A stretch of 64,000 bases of DNA from Enhydrobacter aerosaccus (GTDB lineage Bacteria > Pseudomonadota > Alphaproteobacteria > Reyranellales > Reyranellaceae). The DNA lies in contig CAIKZO010000065.1 of NCBI GenBank assembly GCA_903832005.1, forward strand, positions 62,001-126,000. The letters run 5' to 3'. Positions 1-8,364 of this stretch are shown here, in pieces. How positions within the stretch are numbered: position 1 is the first letter of the stretch; each line of letters opens with the position of its first letter. The notes under the pieces were generated by a model. That model ran no database searches. It was not told where the DNA came from and was given only the letters and a program-made list of their open reading frames with translations. The translations under genes were made by a program, and so were the position numbers.

Positions 1-2
1 CG

Positions 3-410
3 CAGGTGAAGCGTCCCTTTCTCGTCCTGCCGGCCTGGTACGGTGACAGCGCGGTGAAGGCTGCCGTCGATTACTACACCGACCACGGCTTTACCCCGGC
101 CGGCGCGCTGCGCATGGATCCCGGTCGCACGTGGCGCGACCTGCCGCCGGGCGATCTCTATACTCACTTCATGCATGTCGAGCAGGAGATCGAACCGCTC
201 TATGCGCAGATCCGTGCCGCCTGCCCTGCCGATGCCGATGGTGTGCTGATCTGTGGCACCGGCTTCCGCTGCGTCGGCATCCTCGAAACGCTGGAGCAGG
301 ACCTGGGACGGCCGGTGATCTCGGCCAACCAGGCGAGCCTGTGGCATTGCCTGCGGCGGTCTGGCGTGCGGGAGGCGGTGTCCGGGTACGGTAACTTGTT
401 CCGGTTATGA
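3..410 (+). CDS. Asp/Glu racemase-superfamily enzyme (maleate isomerase / arylmalonate decarboxylase type), 5' end outside window
   Basis: This is the C-terminal part of a protein that is open to the left edge of the window, so its true start is not visible; a GTG at 6 is only an internal valine candidate. The visible 135 residues carry the second catalytic-Cys half of the Asp/Glu racemase fold: a hydrophobic strand ending DGVLICGTGFRC around residues 79-90 and then GRPVISANQASLWH. That pattern is typical of maleate cis-trans isomerases and arylmalonate decarboxylases, which act on small dicarboxylates through paired cysteines. It overlaps the next gene by four bases (ATGA), so the two are probably co-translated. 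The substrate cannot be told from the sequence. Confidence 0.75.
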   Translation, partial: QVKRPFLVLPAWYGDSAVKAAVDYYTDHGFTPAGALRMDPGRTWRDLPPGDLYTHFMHVEQEIEPLYAQIRAACPADADGVLICGTGFRCVGILETLEQDLGRPVISANQASLWHCLRRSGVREAVSGYGNLFRL

Positions 411-1822
411 AAGAGCGGATGAGTCGTTCCATCACACCATACTCAATCGCCATCGTCGGTGCCGGTTTCACCGGCACCATGCTGGCAGTACACCTGATCG
501 AGCTGACGGATAGACCTTTGCAGATCTTCCTGTTCGATCGCGCGGCGGCGTTCGGCAATGGCGCTGCCTATTCGACACCGAACGCCAGGCATCTCCTGAA
601 CGTCCGCGTCGAGAACATGAGCGCCTACGACTCGGACCCCGGTCACTTCGTTCGATGGCTCGACGCCAGGGAAACGGCCAGAGGAACTGACAGCGTCAGC
701 AACCCGTCGCTGCGGACATTCGTCTCGCGCGGCCTTTATGGCGACTATCTCCGCGATACATTCGAGACCGCCCGACAGAAAGCCGCCGCCCTTGCAACGG
801 TCGTCAACGTCAACGCCGAGATCGCACACCTCAAGATCGAGGGCGAGCGGGTCGAACTGACAACAGCGGATGGCGAGCGTTTCGACGTCGATGGCGCCAT
901 GCTGTGCCTCGGCAACTTCCCGCCTGCCCTCAGTTTCGACGCCGACTTTTCAACCAAGGACAGCCGGCGCTACATCTCGAATCCCTGGCACATGGAAGCC
1001 TACGACCGGATCGGGGCCGACGACTCTGTCGTCATCTTCGGCACCGGCCTGTCGATGATCGATGTCGCCCTGGAACTCCATTCGCGCCATCACCGCGGCC
1101 GGATCACGGCAGTCTCCCGTCGCGGCTTCCTGCCGATCTCGCATCAGGCGGCCACGCCCTACCCCTCGTTCCTGGACAAGGATTACCTTCCGGCCTCGGC
1201 GCGAGACGCGCTCAGGATCGTTCGGCAGGAAGTCGCCAAGGCCGCGGAGAGCGGCCTGAACTGGCGCAGCGTGATCGACTCGCTGCGGCCACATACCCAG
1301 TCCTTGTGGCGCAATCTTCCCCTCGAGGAACGGCGACGTTTTCTGCGGCATGTGCGGCCATATTGGGAAATCCATCGCCATCGCATCGCACCCGTCGTCG
1401 CCACCGAACTCGACGCGTTGCAGCGCTCGGGGCAACTGGCGGTCGTCGCGGGCCGCATGACCGGCCTCAACGCCGGCGACGACGCATTCGCCATCGATAT
1501 CCGGCGCAAGGGCACCGACGACATTCACACCGTCCGCGGCACCTGGTTGATCAATTGCTCGGGACCGCAAATCGCCTACGACCTCATTCGCGACCCGTTG
1601 ATCAGGTCCCTCCTGGACTCAGGCCAGGCAAGGCCCGATTCGCTCCGGCTCGGCTTCGACGTGACCGACGACTATCGCCTGATCGGCAAGGACGGCGCGG
1701 CCGCAGCCGCGCTGTTCGCCATCGGCCCACCGATCCGCGGCAATCTCTGGGAGACCACGGCGGTGCCCGACATCCGCAAGCAGTGCGAAACACTGGCGCG
1801 TCAGATCGTTGGCTTGAAGTAG
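407..1822 (+). CDS. FAD/NAD(P)-binding oxidoreductase (YdhS-like)
   Basis: The protein has 471 residues. A dinucleotide-binding motif IAIVGAGFTG lies at about residues 13-22, followed by AYSTPNARHLLNVRVENMSA and a DPGHFVRWL block, which are hallmarks of the NAD_binding_9 / YdhS-like FAD-NAD(P) family. A second glycine-rich stretch, VVIFGTGLSMIDVALEL, near residue 208 fits a second dinucleotide site. The ATG overlaps the stop of the preceding gene in an ATGA. Members of this family are usually annotated as hydroxylase-like or uncharacterised flavoproteins. Its position in a probable catabolic operon with racemase-like, DJ-1-like and aldolase genes suggests a role in small-molecule oxidation, but the substrate is unknown. 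Confidence 0.75.
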   Translation: MKERMSRSITPYSIAIVGAGFTGTMLAVHLIELTDRPLQIFLFDRAAAFGNGAAYSTPNARHLLNVRVENMSAYDSDPGHFVRWLDARETARGTDSVSNPSLRTFVSRGLYGDYLRDTFETARQKAAALATVVNVNAEIAHLKIEGERVELTTADGERFDVDGAMLCLGNFPPALSFDADFSTKDSRRYISNPWHMEAYDRIGADDSVVIFGTGLSMIDVALELHSRHHRGRITAVSRRGFLPISHQAATPYPSFLDKDYLPASARDALRIVRQEVAKAAESGLNWRSVIDSLRPHTQSLWRNLPLEERRRFLRHVRPYWEIHRHRIAPVVATELDALQRSGQLAVVAGRMTGLNAGDDAFAIDIRRKGTDDIHTVRGTWLINCSGPQIAYDLIRDPLIRSLLDSGQARPDSLRLGFDVTDDYRLIGKDGAAAAALFAIGPPIRGNLWETTAVPDIRKQCETLARQIVGLK

Positions 1823-1845
1823 TCTCTCCCCTGAGGAGACAAACG

Positions 1846-2475
1846 ATGAAGCTCGGCATTCCCGTCTATGAAGGCGTCGACCTGCTCGATGTCGCCGGCC
1901 CCTACGAGATGTTCAAATGGGTCGACCCGAGCAAGAAGCTCGACACCGTGATCCTTTCCGCCGACGGCGGCACGGTGACGACGGGGAACGGCCTGCAGTT
2001 TCACGCGCAGGCAAGCTTTGCCGACACGCCCGTGCTCGACATTCTGTGGGTGCCGGGCGGCGACCCCAAAGTCGTGCAAGCCATGATGTCCGACCCGGCG
2101 TCGCCCTATCTCGCCTACCTTCGACAGGTGGCGGCGGGAGCGAAATGGGTATGTTCGGTGTGCGAAGGGGCGTTGCTGCTCGCCCGCGCCGGCCTGCTCG
2201 ACGGCCACAAGGCGACCACCCATTGGCGGTTCGTCGCCTGCCTGCAGCAGTTCCCCGGGATCGACGTCGACACGACCAACCCGCGCTTCGTCGTGTCGGG
2301 CAACCGGCTGACCGGCGGCGGCGTATCGTCCGGCCTCGACGAGTCCCTGAAGCTGATCTCGCTCCTTTTCGACGACGCGACGGCCGAAAAGGTCCAGCTC
2401 ATCACGCAATACTTTCCGCAGCCGCCGGTTCACGCCGTCATGACGGGAGCGCCGTCCTGCCCAATCGCCTGGTGA
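1846..2475 (+). CDS. DJ-1/PfpI family protein, cyclohexyl-isocyanide hydratase (InhA)-like
   Basis: The start is the ATG at 1846, preceded by GAGGAGAC at a good distance; an open frame further upstream is only a shadow of the flavoprotein gene. The 209-residue product has the DJ-1/PfpI (class I glutamine amidotransferase-like) fold. DILWVPGGDP lies near residues 65-73, and the nucleophile elbow WVCSVCEGALLLA places Cys106 next to an acidic residue, followed by ATTHW around 123-127. This arrangement matches the isonitrile hydratase/AraC-amidotransferase subgroup better than chaperone DJ-1. It sits 23 bases after the flavoprotein gene, so the two are likely in one transcript. The natural substrate is unknown. 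Confidence 0.75.
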   Translation: MKLGIPVYEGVDLLDVAGPYEMFKWVDPSKKLDTVILSADGGTVTTGNGLQFHAQASFADTPVLDILWVPGGDPKVVQAMMSDPASPYLAYLRQVAAGAKWVCSVCEGALLLARAGLLDGHKATTHWRFVACLQQFPGIDVDTTNPRFVVSGNRLTGGGVSSGLDESLKLISLLFDDATAEKVQLITQYFPQPPVHAVMTGAPSCPIAW

Positions 2476-2573
2476 GGAAGCCGCAGCGTCAGAACCTCAT
2501 GAGTATTGAAATAGCCCGTTCAATCGGGCCCAATCCGCCGTTCGAGAAATTGACAAATAACGGGAGGTCCGCC

Positions 2574-3344
2574 GTGCGGAAGAACAAGATCAAGGAAATT
2601 TGGGCCGCGAAGAAGTGCGCGACCATGGGCTGGCTGTCGGTGGGACACAGCTTCACCGCCGAGGTGATGGCGCGCCAGGGTGGCTTCGACTGCCTCACCA
2701 TCGACCTGCAGCACGGCACCAACGAGATGAACAACGTCCTGCCGATGCTGCAGGCGATCTCGCAGACCGACGTGGTGCCGTTCGTGCGCGTCAACTGGAA
2801 CAATCCCAACGACATCATGCGCGCCCTCGATCTCGGCGCCTACGGCATCATCGTGCCGTTGATCAACAACGCCAAGGAAGCCGTCGCCGCGGTGGCCGCG
2901 TGCCGCTTCCCGCCGGTGGGCTTCCGCTCGAACGGTCCGGTCCGCGCCGCGCAGTACGGCGGCGCCGACTATGTCGCCAACGCCAATGACGAGATCATCG
3001 TCATGGCCATGATCGAGACCAAGGAAGGCATCGCCAACCTCGACGCGATCTGCGCCACGCCCGGCCTCGATGCCGTCTACATCGGCCCGGCCGATCTTTC
3101 GTTCGCGCTGGGTCTGGCGCCGCGCGCCGACAATCCCGATCCGCTGCACATGGCGACCTGCGACAAGATCTTGGCGGCGGCCCACAAGGCCGGCATCAAG
3201 TGCGTCATGCACTGCGCCAGTGCTGCCTTCGCGGCCGGCGCGAAGAAGCGCGGCTTCGACATGGTGATGCTGACGTCCGACGTCTCCTGCATGGTCGCGG
3301 GCGTGAAGACGCTGATGGAAGAGTACAAGACCAAGACCGCCTGA
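2574..3344 (+). CDS. HpcH/HpaI-type aldolase
   Basis: I chose the GTG at 2574 because GGGAGG stands seven bases upstream and it gives the family length of 256 residues; an in-frame ATG at 2499 adds 25 unconserved residues and has no ribosome site. The product is a class II pyruvate aldolase of the HpcH/HpaI family (2,4-dihydroxyhept-2-enedioate aldolase type). Visible signatures are FDCLTIDLQHG near residues 38-48 (catalytic His and acid), the metal-binding METKEG segment near residue 145 and IGPADLS further on. It cleaves or forms 4-hydroxy-2-oxo acids. Its position after the DJ-1-like gene and before a carboxylate receptor suggests breakdown of a carboxylated compound. Confidence 0.85.
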   Translation: MRKNKIKEIWAAKKCATMGWLSVGHSFTAEVMARQGGFDCLTIDLQHGTNEMNNVLPMLQAISQTDVVPFVRVNWNNPNDIMRALDLGAYGIIVPLINNAKEAVAAVAACRFPPVGFRSNGPVRAAQYGGADYVANANDEIIVMAMIETKEGIANLDAICATPGLDAVYIGPADLSFALGLAPRADNPDPLHMATCDKILAAAHKAGIKCVMHCASAAFAAGAKKRGFDMVMLTSDVSCMVAGVKTLMEEYKTKTA

Positions 3345-3392
3345 CGTGTGACAAGGCGCAGGCTGCCCGTGTAACCTCCGATCGTCCGGCAC

Positions 3393-4409
3393 ATGCCGGC
3401 GATTCGGACGGTCTCGGTGAAAATCACTCCCAGAGAGTTCCCCCGTAGAGAGTTTCAGCGTCTGGCCGCGAGCGTTGTTGCGCTGCCTGTTGTTTCCAAG
3501 AGCGCGTACTCCCAGGCCTACCCGGTGCAGCCGGTGCATATCCTCGTAGGCTATGCCGCCGGGCAGTCGATCGACATCCTGGCCCGCCTGATCGCGCAGT
3601 CCGTGGCCGAGCAGTTGCGCCGGCCCTTCATCATCGACAACAAACCGGGCGGCGGCGGCAATATCGCGGCCGAGGCCGCCGCGCATGCCCCGGCCGACGG
3701 CTACACACTGCTCGCGGTCGGCGCCAACAATCCGATCAACTCGGCGGTCTACGAGAAGCTCTCCTTCGACCTGCTGCGCGACTTGGTTCCCGTGGCGGGC
3801 ATCTATCGCGTCTATCAGGTGATGGTGGTCAACCCCGCCTTCCCGGCGCGCACGGTCGCGGAGTTCGTGGCCTACGCCAAGGCCAACCCGGGCAAGATCA
3901 ATTTCGGCTCGTCCGGCACCGGCTCGGTGGCGCATGCCACGGGCGAGCTGTTCAAGATGATGGCCGGGATCGAGATGCAGCACGTGCCCTATCGCGGCGC
4001 GCCGCTGGCGCTGGCCGACGTGTTGAGCGGTCAGGTCCAGGTGATGTTCGACAATCTGCCGTCGTCGATCGACCATATCCGCGCGGGCCGGCTCCGCGCG
4101 CTTGGCGTTTCGACACCGGCGCGGTTGGCGCTCCTGCCCGACGTGCCGCCGATCGGCGATACCTTGCCGGGCTTCGAGACCAGCGCCTTCGCGGGCCTCA
4201 GCGCGCCCGCGGGCACGCCGGCCGCGATCGTCGACAGGCTCAACACGGCCGTGGGCATGGCGCTGGCCGATCCGACCTTGGCCGCCCGCATCGTCGCCCT
4301 GGGTGGCGTGCCGATGCCGATGTCGCCCGCCGAGTTCGGCGCCTTCCTGGCCGCCGAGACCGAGAAATGGGGCAAGGTGATCCGCGCCGCCAATATCAAG
4401 CCGATCTGA
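3393..4409 (+). CDS. Tripartite tricarboxylate transporter substrate receptor (Bug/TctC family)
   Basis: The product has 338 residues if it starts at the ATG at 3393; a GTG at 3417 is also possible and would shorten the N-terminus, which then ends in SAYSQA and looks like a signal or Tat-like leader (RREFQRLAASVVAL). The mature part shows the Bug signature: VHILVGYAAGQSIDILARLIA, KPGGGGNIAAEAAAHAPADGYTLL, then FGSSGTGSVAHATGELFK. These periplasmic proteins capture carboxylates for TctAB permeases. No tctA or tctB lies nearby, so it is an orphan receptor, as is common in proteobacteria with many Bug proteins. It is convergent with the next gene, with 15 bases between stops. Confidence 0.88.
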   Translation: MPAIRTVSVKITPREFPRREFQRLAASVVALPVVSKSAYSQAYPVQPVHILVGYAAGQSIDILARLIAQSVAEQLRRPFIIDNKPGGGGNIAAEAAAHAPADGYTLLAVGANNPINSAVYEKLSFDLLRDLVPVAGIYRVYQVMVVNPAFPARTVAEFVAYAKANPGKINFGSSGTGSVAHATGELFKMMAGIEMQHVPYRGAPLALADVLSGQVQVMFDNLPSSIDHIRAGRLRALGVSTPARLALLPDVPPIGDTLPGFETSAFAGLSAPAGTPAAIVDRLNTAVGMALADPTLAARIVALGGVPMPMSPAEFGAFLAAETEKWGKVIRAANIKPI

Positions 4410-4424
4410 CGGTCGCGCTTTCTC

Positions 4425-5369
4425 TCAGACGGTCGCCCGCCAGGCGTCGACGATCTCCGATCCCGTTGCCGGCCACACGCCGGCATGCGCCAGGATATGG
4501 TCGAGCAGCTCGCCCAGCGCGCGGATGCGATGCGGCTGACCCATCAGCCACGGCGTGATGGTGAGCGTCAGGATGCGGCCGCTGCCGGTGCTCGCCGCCT
4601 CGGCATAGAGCGTGGCGAAGGCGCGTTTCACCTGATCGGTGAAATCTTCCGTCGCCATGTTCTGGCCGAACAGCAGACGCTGGTCAGACATGTCCCAGTC
4701 GAGCGGCATCGACGTGAGCTTGCCCGCCGACGTGGTCACCTCGTAGGGCATGTCGTCGTTAATCCAGTCGGTGACGTAATCGAGCCCGGCCTCGGCCACG
4801 AGATCGAAGGTGCGCATGGATTGCGAATGCGCCGGCGAATGCCAGCCGCGCACCGTGTCGCCGAAAGTGCCGCGAAGGGTGGCGACGGCTTCCTTCACCA
4901 GCGCGCGCTCCTCGGCCTCGGGCAGGCCGCCGTGATGGATCTTGCCCATGTCGACGCCGCCCGCGGCCACTTCCCACTTCGAAGCGGCGATCTCTTTCAT
5001 CAACGCGGGATAGCGTGTGGCCAGCACCGAACTCATCAGCGCGGTCGCCCGCACGCCGTGCGCGTCGAGCGCCTTCATCAGGCGATAGATGCCGATACGG
5101 TTGCCGTAGTCGCGCTGGGTGTAATCCCAGTAGCTGGGATAGGGCCGCTCCATGCCGCCGGGCGCGCGGAAGGGCTTCTCCGGCATATCCATCGGGAAGT
5201 GTCCCATATGGACCGCGACCCACAGCGCTACACGCGCCTTGCCCGGCCAGGCGACGGGCGCCATGCGCGGCAGGATGCGGAACGGGAAGCGATCGTGGTC
5301 GAGGCCCTTGCGGCGCCACGGATACTCGAAATAGCTGGGCGGCAGGCCCTTCTTGTCGCTGCTGCTCAT
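4425..5369 (-). CDS. Polysaccharide deacetylase-family hydrolase, metal site apparently degenerate
   Basis: The start is taken as the ATG at 5369, which overlaps the stop of the upstream gene in an ATGA. The product has 314 residues and follows the layout of the NodB-homology/allantoinase-like (PuuE-like) group: ARVALWVAVHMGHF, then YWDYTQRDYGNRIGIYRLM, DAHGVRATALMSS, and a late WLMGQPHRIRALGEL segment. Compared with its partner gene, the SHG metal-ligand position is replaced: here the stretch reads WEVAAGGVDMGKIHHGG. A shift of metal binding to the HHG cannot be excluded. It may be a non-catalytic or differently specific partner. The two genes look like an ancient duplication that is co-transcribed and perhaps acts as a pair. 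Confidence 0.75.
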   Translation of the reverse strand: MSSSDKKGLPPSYFEYPWRRKGLDHDRFPFRILPRMAPVAWPGKARVALWVAVHMGHFPMDMPEKPFRAPGGMERPYPSYWDYTQRDYGNRIGIYRLMKALDAHGVRATALMSSVLATRYPALMKEIAASKWEVAAGGVDMGKIHHGGLPEAEERALVKEAVATLRGTFGDTVRGWHSPAHSQSMRTFDLVAEAGLDYVTDWINDDMPYEVTTSAGKLTSMPLDWDMSDQRLLFGQNMATEDFTDQVKRAFATLYAEAASTGSGRILTLTITPWLMGQPHRIRALGELLDHILAHAGVWPATGSEIVDAWRATV

Positions 5370-6286
5370 CGCCGGCCTCCCGGCGTGCCCGCGGCCAGCC
5401 ATTTGTCGAACTCGTCGTAATAATGCTCGGTGTACCAGGCGGCGATCTCGCGGCCCGTGGCCAGCCAGACGCCGTCATGCGCCACGATATGCGCCAGCGC
5501 CTCGTCGAGGGCGCCGATGCGCTGCGGCGTGCCGGTGAGGAAGGGATGCAGCGGCAGACACATCACCGTGCCGCTCTCGGCGCCTTCGGCATAAAGCTGG
5601 TCGAACTGCGCCTTGACCATTTGCGTGTAGCGCGCGGGCGGCGTGTTGCGCAGCTGGAACAGCGGCACGTCATTCACTTCCAGCGAGTAGGGCACGCTGA
5701 TCAGCTTGCCCTTGCGCACCTTCATCGGCATCGGCTGGTCGTCGTGCACGAAGTCGAGCGTGTACTTGATGCCCTCCTCGGCCAGCACGTGCTGTGTCGT
5801 CTCGTCGTTGGTAATGGCGGGCGTCAGCCAGCCGTCGAGCGACTGGCCACTGTATTTCTTGATCGTCTCGCGGCTGTCGGCGATCAGCATCCGCTGCTGG
5901 TCCTCCGACAGGTCGTAGAAATAGCGCGTATTGTAGGTGCCGTGGCTGAACAGCTCCCAGTCGAGCTCGCAGCAGCGCTCGATGATCTCGGGAAAGTGGT
6001 CGCACAGCGCCACGTTGAGCGACACCGAGCCGCGCACGCCGTACTTGGCCATCGTGTCGGCCATGCGCCAGAAGCCGGCGCGGTTGCCGTAGTCTCGGTG
6101 GGTATAGTTCAGGATGTCCGGCACCGGCCGGGCCCACGGCACTTTGCGCGGATTATTGGGCGGCTCGAGCTCGTAATGCTCGATATTGGGCGCCAGCCAG
6201 ACCGCGATCCGCGCCCCGCCCGGCCAGACGATGCGTGGCCGGCCCGTGTAGGGCGCGTAGTCGTAATGTCCCGGTTCCGCCAGCAT
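5366..6286 (-). CDS. Polysaccharide deacetylase-family hydrolase (allantoinase PuuE-like)
   Basis: The ATG at 6286 is preferred because GAGGGAG stands about six bases upstream; open codons reach back to 6349 but without a ribosome site. The 306-residue product has the NodB-homology barrel: PGHYDYAPYTGRPRI, then IAVWLAPNIEHYELE, NYTHRDYGNRAGFWRMAD, YGVRGSVSLNVALCD, and ELFSHGTYNTRYF carrying the His of the metal site. Proteins of this subgroup hydrolyse amide bonds in small molecules (allantoin-like) rather than chitin. It is the first gene of a two-gene minus-strand operon and diverges from the membrane protein gene at 6388. The substrate is not known. Confidence 0.78.
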   Translation of the reverse strand: MLAEPGHYDYAPYTGRPRIVWPGGARIAVWLAPNIEHYELEPPNNPRKVPWARPVPDILNYTHRDYGNRAGFWRMADTMAKYGVRGSVSLNVALCDHFPEIIERCCELDWELFSHGTYNTRYFYDLSEDQQRMLIADSRETIKKYSGQSLDGWLTPAITNDETTQHVLAEEGIKYTLDFVHDDQPMPMKVRKGKLISVPYSLEVNDVPLFQLRNTPPARYTQMVKAQFDQLYAEGAESGTVMCLPLHPFLTGTPQRIGALDEALAHIVAHDGVWLATGREIAAWYTEHYYDEFDKWLAAGTPGGRR

Positions 6287-6387
6287 CGCTTTCTCCCTCA
6301 TCGTGGGCCAAAGATCATCCACAACGCGCTTCCTGTCGAGCCGGGGCATACTGCGAGGCGATCTCTCACACGCGGAGTGGCGTTTCG

Positions 6388-7275
6388 ATGAACAGGGTTC
6401 GGGCCGGACTGAATTTCTACGGGCGGTGCCTGCAGGATGCCTGGCGCAGTTCCTGGGACATGGCGAATGCCTGGATCCCCATCGCCGGGCTGGTGCTGCT
6501 CTACGGCGGTGCGCGGCTGGCCGGTTACATCGTCACTCTGCCAGGCGATCTCGACCAGAATCCGCTCGCCATGGCGATCGCCTTCGTGGCTGCCGCCTGG
6601 GTCGCGGTCTTCGCCGCCCGCCTGATCGCCGCCCCGCCGCGGCTCTATGGCGAGCGCCCGCCGGTGGTGATGGTGCCCGCTCCGGTACCGCCTGCCGCCA
6701 TCGCCGCGCCGGTCGCCCCGGCGCCCGTTCCCGTCGTTGCCGTGCCGCCTGCTCCTGTGGCCGCCGCTGTCGCTCTCCCGGCTCTCGACATCCGCCTGCA
6801 CGACCAGATCCACGAGACCGGCACGCTCGACACGGTGGGCGAGGTCCTGCCGCCGGCGCGCGCCTATGTGGCGCGGGTCAGCAACCGCGGCGACAAGAAG
6901 CTGCGCCGCTGCCATCTGTTCTTTGGCAGCCCGGCGCACATCCAGGTGGTGAGCGGGCCGTTCGACCTGGCACCCGGCCAGCATCGCGACCTGCCGGTGC
7001 TACGCATCATCGACCAGTCGGACGAGCCGCATGCGCTGGCCTACTTCCTCGATGCCGAGACCTGGCAGGTGGCGCAGGGTCAGGCCGCCTGGCTGTTCGA
7101 TCCCGGCCGCTTCAAGGTCAAGGTCCTGTCCGACGACGCGCCGCCCGCCGCGCTCGAGGTCGAACTGTCGGAGGCACTGACCCTGGTCGAGGCCGCGAAG
7201 CCCGAAGCCACGACACGCCGCAAGCGTCCGGCCCACGGTGCAATCGCCGCCCCGGAACTCACTGCGGGCGACTGA
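6388..7275 (+). CDS. Uncharacterised membrane protein with Ala/Pro linker
   Basis: I do not recognise a named family. From the ATG at 6388 the product has 295 residues. Two probable membrane helices lie at about residues 29-47 (WIPIAGLVLLYGGARLAGYI) and 58-78 (LAMAIAFVAAAWVAVFAARL). Residues 90-130 form a low-complexity Ala/Pro/Val linker. The rest is a soluble domain of mixed strands (VLPPARAYVARVSNRG, LRRCHLFFGSPAHIQVV) that resembles an all-beta fold with an Asn-Arg-Gly turn, and the tail is basic (RRKRPAH). Its 3' end overlaps the stop region of the convergent GNAT gene by 17 bases. Confidence 0.6.
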   Translation: MNRVRAGLNFYGRCLQDAWRSSWDMANAWIPIAGLVLLYGGARLAGYIVTLPGDLDQNPLAMAIAFVAAAWVAVFAARLIAAPPRLYGERPPVVMVPAPVPPAAIAAPVAPAPVPVVAVPPAPVAAAVALPALDIRLHDQIHETGTLDTVGEVLPPARAYVARVSNRGDKKLRRCHLFFGSPAHIQVVSGPFDLAPGQHRDLPVLRIIDQSDEPHALAYFLDAETWQVAQGQAAWLFDPGRFKVKVLSDDAPPAALEVELSEALTLVEAAKPEATTRRKRPAHGAIAAPELTAGD

Positions 7276-7759
7276 TTTCAAACCACACGGACGGAATCTC
7301 GCGGTAGACGACGTCGCGGCGATAAACGAGACCGAGCCGCTTCATCACCGCCTGCGACGCTGTGTTGTCGGGCTTGGTGACGGCAAAGATCAGATCGAGC
7401 TGGATTGTCTCGAAGCCGAACGTGAGTGCCGCGCGCGCGGCTTCGGTCGCATAGCCCTTGCCCCAAGCGTCGGGCCGTAACGCCCACAGGACTTCGGTCT
7501 CTTCGAATTCCGGGACGAAATTCAAGCCGCACTGGCCGATCAACTGGCCGTCTGTGAACACGCCCCACGGCGCATAGCCGCGCGTCTTCCAGCTCGACTG
7601 GAAGCGCGCAATCGTGGCTTCCGCCGCGGCCAGCGGATCGCGATCGGCGACGCTTAGCCAGCGCGCCACATCGGGATGAAAGCGCATCGCCGCATAGGCC
7701 TCGCGGTCGGCCCATTCGAGCGGTCGCAGGTTCAGGCGTTCGGTGCGGAGGGCGGTCAT
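7259..7759 (-). CDS. GNAT family N-acetyltransferase (RimJ/RimL type)
   Basis: The 166-residue product matches the RimJ/RimL/Acetyltransf_3 group: TERLNLRPLEWADREAYAAM at the N-terminus, then LIGQCGLNF, VLWALRPDAWGKGYATEAAR containing the acetyl-CoA-binding Q/R-x-x-G-x-G/A-like loop (residues about 92-105), and NTASQAVMKRLGLVY. Such enzymes transfer acetyl from acetyl-CoA to N-termini or small amines. It stands alone on the minus strand, convergent with the membrane protein gene and divergent from the Spy-like gene. The substrate cannot be assigned. Confidence 0.85.
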   Translation of the reverse strand: MTALRTERLNLRPLEWADREAYAAMRFHPDVARWLSVADRDPLAAAEATIARFQSSWKTRGYAPWGVFTDGQLIGQCGLNFVPEFEETEVLWALRPDAWGKGYATEAARAALTFGFETIQLDLIFAVTKPDNTASQAVMKRLGLVYRRDVVYREIPSVWFEISRPQ

Positions 7760-7856
7760 CTTTACACAACTTTACATGGCCGACAGGGACGCGAAACCGG
7801 GTGGGTCCATATGACTGTCACGGAGACTGCACCTCACCTCCCGATGGAGACTTCAA

Positions 7857-8327
7857 ATGGCAAACCTTGGAATGAAGACGATGCTGGCGGCCCTTCTCGC
7901 GGGCAGCCTCGCGATCACCGCCGGCGGCGTGGCGTTCGCCGACAACGTCCGGACCTTCGACCCGGCGAAGTTCAACCAGCACATCGAGAAGCGCGTCGAC
8001 AAGGCCCTGACCGGCACCGACGCGACCGCCGACCAGAAGAAGAAGGTCTCGGGCATCATCGAGCAGGCCTTCACCGACATGAAGCCGCTGCACGACAAAC
8101 GCGTCGAGAACCGCAAGGCGATGGCCGAGGCGATGCAAGCCCCGACGATCGACAAGGCGAAGATCGAGGCGCTGCGCCAGGAGCAGATGAAGGTCGCGGA
8201 CAGCGGCTCCAAGCGCTTCACCCAGGCGCTGACCGATGCCGGCGACGTGCTGAGCGCGCCGCAGCGCCAGGCCTTCTTCAAGGCCTGGACCGACCGCGCC
8301 GCGCAGGGCCACCACAAGCGTGGCTGA
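7857..8327 (+). CDS. Spy/CpxP-like periplasmic stress protein
   Basis: The product has 156 residues. A signal peptide is clear (MKTMLAALLAGSLAITAGG, cleavage expected after AFA at about residue 27). The mature part is almost entirely helical and charged, with an IEKRVDKALTGTDATADQKKK segment resembling the LTxxQ region of Spy and CpxP and a second similar helix, VLSAPQRQAFFKAW. Family members are periplasmic chaperones or sensors of envelope or metal stress. Its place just before an OmpR-type regulator and a sensor kinase mirrors cpxP beside cpxRA, so I infer that it is an accessory of that system. The His-rich tail (HHKRG) could bind metal. Confidence 0.75.
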   Translation: MANLGMKTMLAALLAGSLAITAGGVAFADNVRTFDPAKFNQHIEKRVDKALTGTDATADQKKKVSGIIEQAFTDMKPLHDKRVENRKAMAEAMQAPTIDKAKIEALRQEQMKVADSGSKRFTQALTDAGDVLSAPQRQAFFKAWTDRAAQGHHKRG

Positions 8328-8364
8328 GTGACAGCAGGGTAAGCCTGGCCTGATACTGGGCATC

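Noticed and set aside
904..1845. N-terminal extension of the DJ-1-like gene
   Set aside because: It is a shadow of the flavoprotein gene; the ATG at 1846 has a good ribosome site and gives the family length.
2499..2573. Longer HpcH/HpaI aldolase start at ATG 2499
   Set aside because: It adds 25 unconserved residues and has no ribosome site, while GTG 2574 follows GGGAGG.
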